Of a stretch of 7,186 nt of DNA, positions 1 to 5,353 are shown one piece after another. Made by a program: the position numbers and the translations under genes. The stretch lies in contig UQUQ01000048.1 in assembly GCA_900544265.1 (NCBI GenBank), positions 1 through 7,186 of the forward strand. Reading direction: 5' to 3'. Position 1 is the first letter of the stretch; the number at the start of each line of letters is the position of its first letter. Source of the DNA: an uncultured Alistipes sp. Lineage in GTDB: Bacteria > Bacteroidota > Bacteroidia > Bacteroidales > Rikenellaceae. The notes beneath the pieces were generated by a model, which ran no database searches, had not been told where the DNA came from, and saw nothing but the letters and a program-made list of their open reading frames with translations.

Positions 1-125
1 CCCCCCACCCCAAACCCCCCCCCCCTGCGGGGCGCCCCCCCGGGGGGGGGGGGGTGGGGGGGGGCCCCCCCCCGCGCCCCCGCCGCGGGGCGCCCCCCCC
101 CCCCCCCCCCCCCCCGGCCCCACCC
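1..125. other. C/G homopolymer-rich low-complexity end
   Basis: This stretch consists almost only of runs of C and G, including one run of more than 20 C and runs of G around 42 to 63, with hardly any A or T. Nothing like it occurs elsewhere in the window. It gives no credible reading frame: the proline/glycine-rich frame that crosses it is a product of the homopolymers. It most probably comes from low-quality sequence or misassembly at a contig end. A genuine G-quadruplex-forming or phase-variable tract is possible but less likely. Confidence 0.6.
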
Positions 126-181
126 GGCCCATCCCGTCAGTCTCCCGCTGCCGCACCCGCCCGGCACGACATACATATAAT

Positions 182-215
182 AAAAAAGGCCCGAGTCATC
201 ACGACTTGGACCTTT
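182..215 (-). terminator. intrinsic terminator of RNA-1
   Basis: Arms 185-197 and 203-215 pair over 13 positions with one mismatch and a G-U pair, loop 198-202. On the minus strand the stem is followed by a run of U (182-187). The plus-strand side is also followed by a T-rich stretch (213-222, broken by one C), so it could work in both directions. Confidence 0.7.
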
Positions 216-381
216 CTTTTTTCGCCGGGGTACCACCCCCGCCGAAAAGAGGGTTAATCGGAGGTATTCGACCCGTCGGAACGAGCACCGCTCCCGAGTC
301 TTAGCGACGGATCATCCGCCGCAACCTGCCGATTTCCTCAACCAACCTAAAACTACTAACCTAAATGAACCTTAAAACTTC
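182..381 (-). ncRNA. candidate structured small RNA (RNA-1), unknown family
   Basis: No protein gene is visible here, but the minus strand has every part of an independent RNA gene: a good Bacteroidetes promoter (386-417), a predicted start near 381 and an intrinsic terminator (182-215), giving about 200 nt. The first 45 or so nt are A/U/G-rich and contain three UUUAGGUU-like words. Then come consecutive hairpins: 304-322 (8 bp, loop of 3), 270-300 (GACTC with GGGTC around an inner GAGC/GCTC stem), 219-248 (6 bp plus 5 bp around one C-C mismatch) and the terminator stem. I looked for hallmarks of RNase P RNA, tmRNA, SRP RNA and 6S RNA and saw none. A related shorter copy lies at 903-997 on the same strand. 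A structured 5' leader whose gene lies beyond the window is the main alternative, but the terminator argues for a free RNA. The function is unknown. Confidence 0.6.
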
Positions 382-395
382 ACTGCAAAGATAAG
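341..395 (-). repeat. 55-bp direct repeat, copy A (RNA-1 leader)
   Basis: This 55-bp segment is identical to 957-1011. Read on the minus strand it begins two bases before the -7 box and covers the transcription start and the first roughly 40 nt of the transcript. Similarity continues more weakly downstream: TTTCCTC is shared with one base of insertion, and the hairpin at 306-320 matches 927-941 at 13 of 15 positions. The AACC words at 344, 358 and 368 (GGTT on the transcript) are part of it. Confidence 0.9.
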
Positions 396-417
396 GTCTC
401 TTTCGGTATTATGCAAA
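386..417 (-). promoter_or_regulatory. Bacteroidetes-type promoter of RNA-1
   Basis: On the minus strand a -33 TTTG (414-417) is followed after exactly 20 bp by the -7 box TATCTTTG (386-393), matching the TTTG / TAnnTTTG consensus of Bacteroides primary promoters. DNA upstream on that strand (418-450) is very AT-rich, like an UP element. The -7 box is inside the 55-bp repeat, while the -33 box is outside it. Confidence 0.7.
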
Positions 418-714
418 TATTTTATGAATATATTAAATATATTTAACAATTTGGTAACATTGAGCACCCTGCACAGCCCGACACACTCCCAGACCAAACA
501 GCCGCAATGCAGCTGCAAATACAATATGTATCAACATGTTGCACCGACATCGCAGGACAATCCTCCGATGAGTGCCGCATCGGAAGAATCCACCGCCGAT
601 TTCTTACCGAAAGCGCTGCAAACTGGTAAAAAGGGAGACCGGGCGGCAGAAACGGGCGGCAGGAAGCAGATGCCGGAGAACGGGTAGGAGGCACCGGCAG
701 CCGGAGGGTGGCAT

Positions 715-840
715 CGAAAAAGCCGGACAAGAACACCGCAAAACCGAATACGGACAGGAAAAGCCCGAAACCGAACACAAAAATCCGAAAACAGAGACGG
801 GAAGTCCGAAAACTGGCAGGGAAAGCCCGGAAACTGGCAG
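715..840. repeat. six degenerate 21-nt tandem repeats
   Basis: Six consecutive 21-nt units start at 715, 736, 757, 778, 799 and 820. The last two are the most alike, sharing GGAAG.CCGAAACTGGCAG-like sequence; the first two are the most worn. A common core is a purine-rich A-tract followed by CCGAAAAC. As the unit is a multiple of three, all overlapping frames show 7-residue periodicity (for example SPKTGRE, SPETGRG on the plus strand), so the periodicity alone does not show that it is translated. Confidence 0.75.
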
Positions 841-845
841 AGGAG

Positions 846-872
846 CCGGATGCCGAAGAGACCGGCATCCCG
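846..872. other. strong hairpin next to the tandem repeats
   Basis: Arms 846-855 and 863-872 pair at 9 of 10 positions (one C-C mismatch at 847/871) around a 7-base loop. No T-run follows on either strand, so it is not an intrinsic terminator. It adjoins the right end of the 21-nt repeat array. Confidence 0.5.
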
Positions 873-902
873 AAAGCGAAGCGGATCGGGCAGGGACAAA
901 AC

Positions 903-956
903 AAAAAAAAGGAAACTCGGAATCAAGACTGATCGTCCGTCATCCACAGTTTCCTC
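903..956 (-). terminator. terminator-like stem of RNA-2
   Basis: On the minus strand GAGGAAACT (948-956) pairs with AGTTTCCTT (909-917) over 9 bp including one G-U, closing a 30-nt loop that holds the small hairpin 927-941, and runs into eight U (903-910). The long loop and weak stem suggest a moderate terminator or an attenuator. Confidence 0.5.
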
Positions 957-997
957 ACCAACCTAAAACTACTAACCTAAATGAACCTTAAAACTTC
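903..997 (-). ncRNA. candidate small RNA (RNA-2), shorter paralogue of RNA-1
   Basis: The minus strand has a promoter (1002-1033), a predicted start near 997 and a terminator-like stem with eight U (903-956), giving about 95 nt. The first part is identical to the RNA-1 leader. The inner hairpin at 927-941 corresponds to 306-320 of RNA-1: one outer pair changes from G-U to A-U, keeping pairing, while another becomes a G-A mismatch. After this the two RNAs differ: RNA-2 closes with a stem between GAGGAAACT and AGTTTCCTT, absent in RNA-1. If the terminator is only partial, the transcript would read into the 396-902 spacer. An ATG (945-947, minus) right after the leader opens a 138-codon frame, but it is low-complexity and I do not regard it as a gene. 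The function is unknown. Confidence 0.5.
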
Positions 998-1011
998 ACT
1001 GCAAAGATAAG
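957..1011 (-). repeat. 55-bp direct repeat, copy B (RNA-2 leader)
   Basis: Identical to 341-395 and in the same orientation, 616 bp away. It ends two bases past the -7 box of the RNA-2 promoter, so what is conserved is the -7 box, the start site and the start of the transcript. It contains no ATG on the transcribed strand, so a leader peptide is unlikely. Confidence 0.9.
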
Positions 1012-1033
1012 CCGGAAAATCGAACCGTGCAAG
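1002..1033 (-). promoter_or_regulatory. Bacteroidetes-type promoter of RNA-2
   Basis: On the minus strand CTTG (1030-1033) is followed after 20 bp by the -7 box TATCTTTG (1002-1009), the same geometry as the RNA-1 promoter. Upstream DNA on that strand (1034-1080) is nearly all A and T. The spacer between the boxes is unrelated to that of RNA-1, so the promoter is kept by its boxes while the transcribed part is kept by sequence. Confidence 0.7.
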
Positions 1034-1363
1034 TTTTTATTAAAAAATTTCAGTAATTTTTGATATTTTTTATTATACCACCTCCAACAGATCGCACACT
1101 CGTTGATTTTCAATAAATTACACAACAAACACTCCGCAGCGCGCCACGCGGGGCTTGCGCATTTCAGAGGGGAAGATCCGGCGAACTCCTCCGTCCTGTT
1201 CACGACCGGCGTGCAGGCCCGCACGGCAGCCCGCGGCGGTCCGTTGCGAAGTTCCGCCCGCGAAGTTCCGCCCGCGAAGGTTGGTCGATAACGACCAGCC
1301 GGAAACCACCAGTCCACAAGCGGCAGTCGGCGGCAGTCAATCCGTAACGGTCAGACGCAAAGG
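1034..1363. other. intergenic region downstream of the three-gene operon
   Basis: No gene is apparent. The left part (1034-1130) is AT-rich and feeds the RNA-2 promoter. The right part is GC-rich, with a 14-nt tandem repeat (GCGAAGTTCCGCCC at 1246-1259 and 1260-1273, then a partial third copy), a 9-bp hairpin (1279-1287 with 1292-1300, loop ATAA), and GGCAGTC repeated around 1322-1339. The hairpin has no T-run on either strand, so I cannot point to a canonical terminator for the operon. Short frames crossing this region on both strands look accidental. Confidence 0.55.
1246..1300. repeat. 14-nt tandem repeat and adjoining hairpin
   Basis: GCGAAGTTCCGCCC occurs twice back to back (1246-1273), followed by the start of a third copy. 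Directly after is a perfect-length 9-bp stem (1279-1287 / 1292-1300, one G-T pair) with loop ATAA. It lies about 65 bp past the end of the operon and could stall or terminate operon transcription, although the usual U-run is missing. Confidence 0.5.
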
Positions 1364-2419
1364 TCAGAAAAGCCCCTTCAGCAGCGGATAACCCATCCGG
1401 CGGCGCAGTTTGATCCGCCGGACGAGGTTGAGCGGCCGCCGCTTCAGCCCGGCGCGTCCCCGGGCAAGGAAGTCGTTGACGGCATCCAGCACGCGGGCCG
1501 AGCAACGGCCGTCGCGGTGCGGTTCGTGCCGCATCGTATAGGCGCGGATCTCGCGCATGAGCTCCTCGGGGCGTGTGAGGGCCCGTTCGAGGGCCGGCCC
1601 GACCTCCTCGGGCCGCTGGACGTCGATCAGATAAGGCCCCGGGTGCGAATTGCGGAACGTCACGACGGGGCGGTCCAGGAACATGAACTCCAGAATGATC
1701 GACGAACTGTCACACAGCAGCACGTCGGCACGCCGCAGCGCCCCGAAGTCGAACGTCGAGCCGAGGAAGGTCACGTTGTCGTGCGCGGCGGCAATCCGGG
1801 CATAGCGGTCAATCACCGCCCGGTCGTCAAGCTTCGGATGGAACATGAAGATCCACTCCCAGTCGCGCTCCGCAACCAGATGCTCGATCTCGTCGGCCAG
1901 ATAGGGCGTCGAGGTGAGCGACCGCGTGAAGGTCGTCGAGTAGAGCACGACGGGCCGCGCGTTGTGCGGCGGCGCCTGCATCTCGGGCGAGAAGTAGTCG
2001 TCGGCCTTCGTCCAGCCCGTCTCGTAGACGCGGAAGTAGCCGTAGCGCCGCTCCTGCTCGCGGAAGGGCCCGGTGCTCGTCGGGCCCTGCGTGCAGTAGA
2101 TGTCGAACCAGCCCCGCACGGTGAAGTGGTCGTCGTGGCGGTCGTTGCGCTTGTTGATGGGATAGCCGTGGAAGAGCTGCACCTTCACCCCGGGAAAGAA
2201 GTCGGGGATGTGGTTCCCGGGGGCGAAGACCGCTATCGGGTCGTACTCCATGACCTCGGCGATCGTGGCAAGGCGCCGCTCGCCCTCCGCGAGCTGGTCG
2301 GGGCACCCCTCCTCGATAAACCACGCCACGTCGTCGCCGCGGCGGCGGATTTCGCGTTGCAGCGGCCGCATGATCGGATAGGCATACGGCAGCGAGACGA
2401 ACATCAGGTACTTTTTCAT
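1364..2419 (-). CDS. CDP-glycerol glycerophosphotransferase-like enzyme
   Basis: The 351-residue protein resembles the C-terminal catalytic part of TagB/TagF-type CDP-glycerol glycerophosphotransferases, which move glycerol phosphate (or a related polyol phosphate) from CDP-glycerol to a glycan or lipid-linked acceptor at the cytoplasmic face of the inner membrane. Visible family motifs are HG at 84-85 (in LFHGYPINK), HP at 194-195 (FMFHPKL) and DSSS at 237-240 followed by E244 and DRPVV at 249-253. There is no signal peptide or membrane span; the C-terminus is strongly basic (RRIKLRRR), suggesting peripheral membrane contact. The ATG start follows the glycosyltransferase stop by 15 bp, making it the last gene of the operon. 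In a Gram-negative bacterium the product would be a polyol-phosphate modification of surface polysaccharide rather than teichoic acid. The family is fairly secure; the exact donor and acceptor are inferred. Confidence 0.8.
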   Translation of the reverse strand: MKKYLMFVSLPYAYPIMRPLQREIRRRGDDVAWFIEEGCPDQLAEGERRLATIAEVMEYDPIAVFAPGNHIPDFFPGVKVQLFHGYPINKRNDRHDDHFTVRGWFDIYCTQGPTSTGPFREQERRYGYFRVYETGWTKADDYFSPEMQAPPHNARPVVLYSTTFTRSLTSTPYLADEIEHLVAERDWEWIFMFHPKLDDRAVIDRYARIAAAHDNVTFLGSTFDFGALRRADVLLCDSSSIILEFMFLDRPVVTFRNSHPGPYLIDVQRPEEVGPALERALTRPEELMREIRAYTMRHEPHRDGRCSARVLDAVNDFLARGRAGLKRRPLNLVRRIKLRRRMGYPLLKGLF

Positions 2420-2434
2420 CGCTTCGGCTGTTTC

Positions 2435-3466
2435 TTATCGGGACAAACGGCGTTCGAGGCTCTTGCGCCAGCGCAGGAGCGTGACGATCAGCACGACGAG
2501 CGGGCGCAGCGCATGCCAGCGGTCGAGGCCGAGCAGCGCGAGCCGCACGGCGGAGTAGTGGCGGCGCACCTCCCGCCGGAAGCGGGCGACGTCGCGCCGC
2601 AGGTCGCAGGCCAGTGCGCTGTCGCCGGCCCACGGATTGCGGCTCTTGCAGAAGTAGGTCAGGTAGACGCGCAGCGTGCTGAGCGTGGCGAGGTAGTCGG
2701 CACGGCCCGCCAGTTCGGCATCGCGGCGCCGCAGCTCGGCCGAGACCGTCTCGCAGTAGAGACGGCAGTAGTCGAAGTCGAGGCGGCTGTGGTTCGACGA
2801 CCCGGCGCGCTGCACGTAGCCGTAGCCCACGTAGTCGATGAAGCGCACGCGGGGGTTGCGGCTGAAGAGCTGGATATTCACCGCCGAATCCTGCCACAGC
2901 CGCAGCGGGTAGTGGCGGATCGTCCCGTCGAAGAGACTCCGCCGGTAGAGCTTGCCCCAGAGGCCGCCCCACACCTCGTTGCAGAGCAGCGCCTCAAGAA
3001 ACTCCAGCCCGGACATCTCGCCCGTGCGGCCCGCGCGGACGGGGGCTTCGTAGGAGGAGCTGATGCGCTTGTAGTCGCAGCAGACGACATCGCACGCCGA
3101 GCGCTCGATCTCGTCGACGAGCCGCTGCAGCATCTCGGGCTCGAAGAGGTCGTCGCCGTCGAGGAAGGTGACATACCGGCCGCGGGCCCGTTCGAGCGCC
3201 GTCTCGCGGGCGCGGGCCACGCCGCCGTTCTCCTTGTGCACGACGACGATGCGCGGATCGCGTTCGGCATGGCGGCAGGCGACGGCACGGGTACCGTCCT
3301 TCGAGCCGTCGTCCACGACGATCGCCTCGAAATCGGTGAAGGTCTGCCGCTCGACCGACTCCAGCGTGGCGTCGAGGTACTGCTCGAGGTTATAGACCGG
3401 GATGATGATCGAGACCGCCGGCTGCGGTGGCTGCATGTGGGGTGTATCCATCGGCTGATCGTTCAT
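2435..3466 (-). CDS. family 2 glycosyltransferase (GT-A fold)
   Basis: A 343-residue inverting-type GT2 enzyme, expected to transfer a sugar from a nucleotide-sugar to a growing surface glycan in the cytoplasm. The domain starts at about residue 17 with AVSIIIPVYN. Nucleotide-binding DDGS lies at 52-55 and the metal-binding region LDGDD at 102-106. The stretch LWQDS at 190-194 occupies the place where many relatives have an acidic ED pair, so the usual Glu is a Gln here. The C-terminus (about 315-335) has a hydrophobic run, LVVLIVTLL, framed by Arg, consistent with membrane association. The first 15 or so residues are Pro/Gln-rich and contain two further ATG codons (M6, M11), so the true start may be slightly later. 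It starts 6 bp after the oxidoreductase stop and is followed after 15 bp by the CDP-glycerol-type transferase, its probable pathway partner. Confidence 0.88.
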   Translation of the reverse strand: MNDQPMDTPHMQPPQPAVSIIIPVYNLEQYLDATLESVERQTFTDFEAIVVDDGSKDGTRAVACRHAERDPRIVVVHKENGGVARARETALERARGRYVTFLDGDDLFEPEMLQRLVDEIERSACDVVCCDYKRISSSYEAPVRAGRTGEMSGLEFLEALLCNEVWGGLWGKLYRRSLFDGTIRHYPLRLWQDSAVNIQLFSRNPRVRFIDYVGYGYVQRAGSSNHSRLDFDYCRLYCETVSAELRRRDAELAGRADYLATLSTLRVYLTYFCKSRNPWAGDSALACDLRRDVARFRREVRRHYSAVRLALLGLDRWHALRPLVVLIVTLLRWRKSLERRLSR

Positions 3467-3472
3467 TTCATT

Positions 3473-5029
3473 TCAATTCAATACGTGGTTGCGCACCGCC
3501 TCGGCGATGCGCTCGCCGTCGAGTGCCGCGGAGATGATGCCGCCGGCATAACCGGCCCCCTCACCCGCCGGGAAGAGACCCCCAACGTCGGGGTGCATGA
3601 GCGACAGCGGATCGCGCGGGATGCGCACGGGGGTCGACGTGCGCGACTCGACGCCCACGACGACGGCCTCGGGGGTCACGAAGCCCCGCATGCGGCGCCC
3701 GAAAGTCCCGAGCCCGGCGCGGAGTCCCTGCGCGATGAAGCGGGGCATCCAGCTGTCGAGCCGCGACGGGGTGATGCCGGGGATGTACGACGTGCGGGGC
3801 AGCGACGTCGAGGCGCGCCCGGCCACGAAGTCCGAGACGCGCTGCGCCGGGGCGATTTGGTGCTCGCCGCCCATGCGGCGGGCCAGCTCCTCGAACTCCT
3901 GCTGGAACTTCAGCCCCGCCAGCACGCCCCATTGGGGTTCGAGGTGGGCGAAGTCCTCCAGGCGTACCTCCGTGACGAGCCCCGAATTGGCGAAGGGCGA
4001 GGTGCGGCCGCTGGGCGACATGCCGTTGACGACCGACTGCGCGGCATCGGTCATGGCCGGGACGATGAAGCCGCCCGGGCACATGCAGAAGGAGTAGACG
4101 CCCCGGCCGCCCTCCTGGCTCACGAGCGAATAGGAGGCTGCGGGGAGGTATTCGCCCCGCTCGGGGCAGTGGTACTGGATCGAGTCGATGAGCGCCTGCG
4201 GATGCTCGATGCGCACGCCCATGGCGAAGGGCTTGGCCTCGAGACGCACGCCGCGGCGGTGCAACAGTTCGTAGATGTCGCGCGCCGAGTGACCCGTCGC
4301 CAGCACCACGGCGGCCCCTTCGATCCGTTCGTCGCCGCAGCAGACGCCCCGGATGCCCCCCTCGTGCAGCAGCAGGTCGGTCACGCGCCGCCCGAAGAGG
4401 AACTCGCCCCCGGCGTCGAGGATCGTCTGCCGGATACGCTGCATGATGCGCGGCAGCTTGTCGGTGCCGATATGGGGATGGGCCTCGTAGAGGATTTCGG
4501 GCGATGCGCCGTGGAACACGAGCGTCTGCAGCGCCTTGTTGTAGTCGCCGCGCTTCTTGCTGCGCGTGAAGAGCTTGCCGTCGGAGAAGGTCCCGGCGCC
4601 GCCCTCGCCGAAGGCGTAGTTGGAATCGGGGTCGACCGCGCCGTTGCGGTTGATCTGCGCGATGTCGCGCTTGCGGGCCGAGACGTCGCGCCCCCGCTCC
4701 ATAATGACGGGTTTCAGCCCCAGCTCGATGAGCCGCAGGGCGGCAAAGAGCCCCGCGGGCCCCGATCCGACGATGATGACCTCGGTGCGGCCCCCGACCT
4801 GGGGATAGTCGAAATGCACGGGGGCGGGCTGCGGCTCGTGGTCGATGTAGAGCTCGAGCGTGAGGTTCACCTTGACCTGCCGCTGCCGGGCGTCGATCGA
4901 ACGTTTGACCACCCGGGCCAGCGCCACGTCGGCACGCGCCACACCGGCCTGACGCGCCGCCAGCGAAGTGTAGGTTTCGGCTTCGGCAGCCTGACGGGGA
5001 GTGAGCACAAGAGTTACCAGACGGGGCAT
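3473..5029 (-). CDS. FAD-dependent oxidoreductase, COG2509 type
   Basis: A 518-residue flavoprotein of the family annotated as uncharacterised FAD-dependent dehydrogenases. The N-terminal 80 residues form a small domain typical of the family. The FAD dinucleotide-binding fold follows, with VIIVGSGPAG at 84-93 and the acidic E111 after the second strand. GEGGAGTFSDGKL (141-153) is a family signature, and GEGAGYAGG (489-497) near the C-terminus closes the flavin site. The length is normal, so it is intact. It has no signal peptide and should be cytoplasmic; its substrate is unknown. The start ATG lies about 20 bp downstream of a -7-like box. It is the first gene of a minus-strand operon with the two glycan enzymes, only 6 bp before the next start, although nothing in its sequence ties it to glycan chemistry. 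Confidence 0.88.
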   Translation of the reverse strand: MPRLVTLVLTPRQAAEAETYTSLAARQAGVARADVALARVVKRSIDARQRQVKVNLTLELYIDHEPQPAPVHFDYPQVGGRTEVIIVGSGPAGLFAALRLIELGLKPVIMERGRDVSARKRDIAQINRNGAVDPDSNYAFGEGGAGTFSDGKLFTRSKKRGDYNKALQTLVFHGASPEILYEAHPHIGTDKLPRIMQRIRQTILDAGGEFLFGRRVTDLLLHEGGIRGVCCGDERIEGAAVVLATGHSARDIYELLHRRGVRLEAKPFAMGVRIEHPQALIDSIQYHCPERGEYLPAASYSLVSQEGGRGVYSFCMCPGGFIVPAMTDAAQSVVNGMSPSGRTSPFANSGLVTEVRLEDFAHLEPQWGVLAGLKFQQEFEELARRMGGEHQIAPAQRVSDFVAGRASTSLPRTSYIPGITPSRLDSWMPRFIAQGLRAGLGTFGRRMRGFVTPEAVVVGVESRTSTPVRIPRDPLSLMHPDVGGLFPAGEGAGYAGGIISAALDGERIAEAVRNHVLN

Positions 5030-5048
5030 GATCGCACGATATTATGCG

Positions 5049-5082
5049 CAAAAATAGCGAAAAAAGCCTTACCGCGACCCAA
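5049..5082 (-). promoter_or_regulatory. probable promoter of the oxidoreductase operon
   Basis: On the minus strand TATTTTTG (5049-5056) matches the TAnnTTTG box and lies 20 bp before the ATG. The best upstream TTG (5080-5082) is 23 bp away, slightly longer than the usual spacing, so the -33 part is uncertain. It is back to back with the tRNA promoter. Confidence 0.45.
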
Positions 5083-5088
5083 CTCGGG

Positions 5089-5119
5089 TTGTGTTTTACG
5101 TTTTTTTTGTCTACCTTTG
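5089..5119 (+). promoter_or_regulatory. promoter of the tRNA-Leu gene
   Basis: TTG (5089-5091), 20-bp spacer, TACCTTTG (5112-5119): a good match to the Bacteroidetes consensus. The predicted start is only a few bases before the mature tRNA 5' end at 5131, as expected for a single-tRNA transcript. Confidence 0.75.
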
Positions 5120-5130
5120 TGACAGTCAAT

Positions 5131-5212
5131 GCGGATATGGTGTAATTGGTAGCCACGTCAGACTTAGGATCTGATGCCTTACGGCGTGGGGGTTCGAGTC
5201 CCTTTATCCGCA
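5131..5212 (+). tRNA. tRNA-Leu (anticodon UAG)
   Basis: A complete class II cloverleaf of 82 nt. The acceptor arms GCGGATA (5131-5137) and TATCCGC (5205-5211) pair fully and are followed by discriminator A5212. The anticodon stem TCAGA/TCTGA encloses loop CTTAGGA with anticodon TAG at 5165-5167, which reads CUA and other CUN leucine codons. The long variable arm (TGCC..GGCG) is typical for leucine. The T loop is TTCGAGT; two T-stem pairs are G-U. CCA is not encoded. It stands alone with its own promoter and terminator. Its 3' end borders the element carrying the integrase and is its likely integration target. Confidence 0.95.
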
Positions 5213-5213
5213 C

Positions 5214-5243
5214 AAAGGAGCCTTTTTCGAGGCTCCTTTTTTT
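5214..5243 (+). terminator. intrinsic terminator after tRNA-Leu
   Basis: AAAGGAGCC (5214-5222) pairs perfectly with GGCTCCTTT (5231-5239) around an 8-base loop and continues into a T run (7 T, 5237-5243). It ends the tRNA transcript just 2 bp beyond the mature 3' end. Whether it belongs to the host or the inserted element depends on where the crossover lies. Confidence 0.9.
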
Positions 5244-5353
5244 GTGGAAGCCCGGGTGCAAAACAAAGCAAGACAGTTGTATATCAACATATTAAACAAT
5301 TCAGCTAGCATCCCGACCTCCGCTCCCGAAAAGTATTTCGCCGAAAACCTTCG

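Larger units (their letters stand above)
396..902. other. gene-free spacer between the two RNA units
   Basis: Several frames on both strands stay open here, but none gives a recognisable protein. The plus-strand frames are K/R/E/P-rich and the minus-strand frames F/S/P-rich, all reflecting the same 21-nt periodic DNA. The left part (418-450) is AT-rich and contains AATATATT twice (427-434, 436-443). The rest is GC-rich, with CGGGCGGCAG repeated at 640-649 and 653-662, an interrupted TGCCGG/CCGGCA pair (671-676, 694-699), the tandem repeats at 715-840 and a hairpin at 846-872. I see no conserved domain, signal peptide or start context supporting a protein. Confidence 0.55.

Noticed and set aside
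54..257. Proline/glycine-rich 67-codon frame
   Set aside because: Made almost wholly of C and G homopolymers and runs through the RNA-1 terminator.
396..902. CRISPR array or diversity-generating repeat
   Set aside because: The 21-nt units are contiguous and degenerate without unique spacers, and there are no cas or reverse transcriptase genes nearby.
531..947. Minus-strand frame of 138 codons starting just after the RNA-2 leader
   Set aside because: Phe/Ser/Pro/Arg-rich composition mirrors the 21-nt repeat, no domain or signal is visible, and the terminator-like stem lies at its start.
572..991. Plus-strand K/R/E-rich frame of 139 codons
   Set aside because: Its composition comes from the purine-rich repeat, it ends inside the RNA-2 leader copy, and other frames of the same DNA are equally open.
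341..1011. Transposon bounded by the 55-bp direct repeats
   Set aside because: There is no transposase between them, no terminal inverted repeats, and the repeat edge coincides with promoter -7 boxes, which fits duplicated RNA genes better.
988..1317. Minus-strand frame of 109 codons downstream of the operon
   Set aside because: It spans an abrupt change from GC-rich to AT-rich DNA and the RNA-2 promoter; no recognisable domain.
1517..5122. Plus-strand open frame of 1201 codons
   Set aside because: It lies antisense and in codon register to three recognisable minus-strand genes; its openness follows from the absence of TTA, CTA and TCA codons in them, and the product is low-complexity with no known domain.
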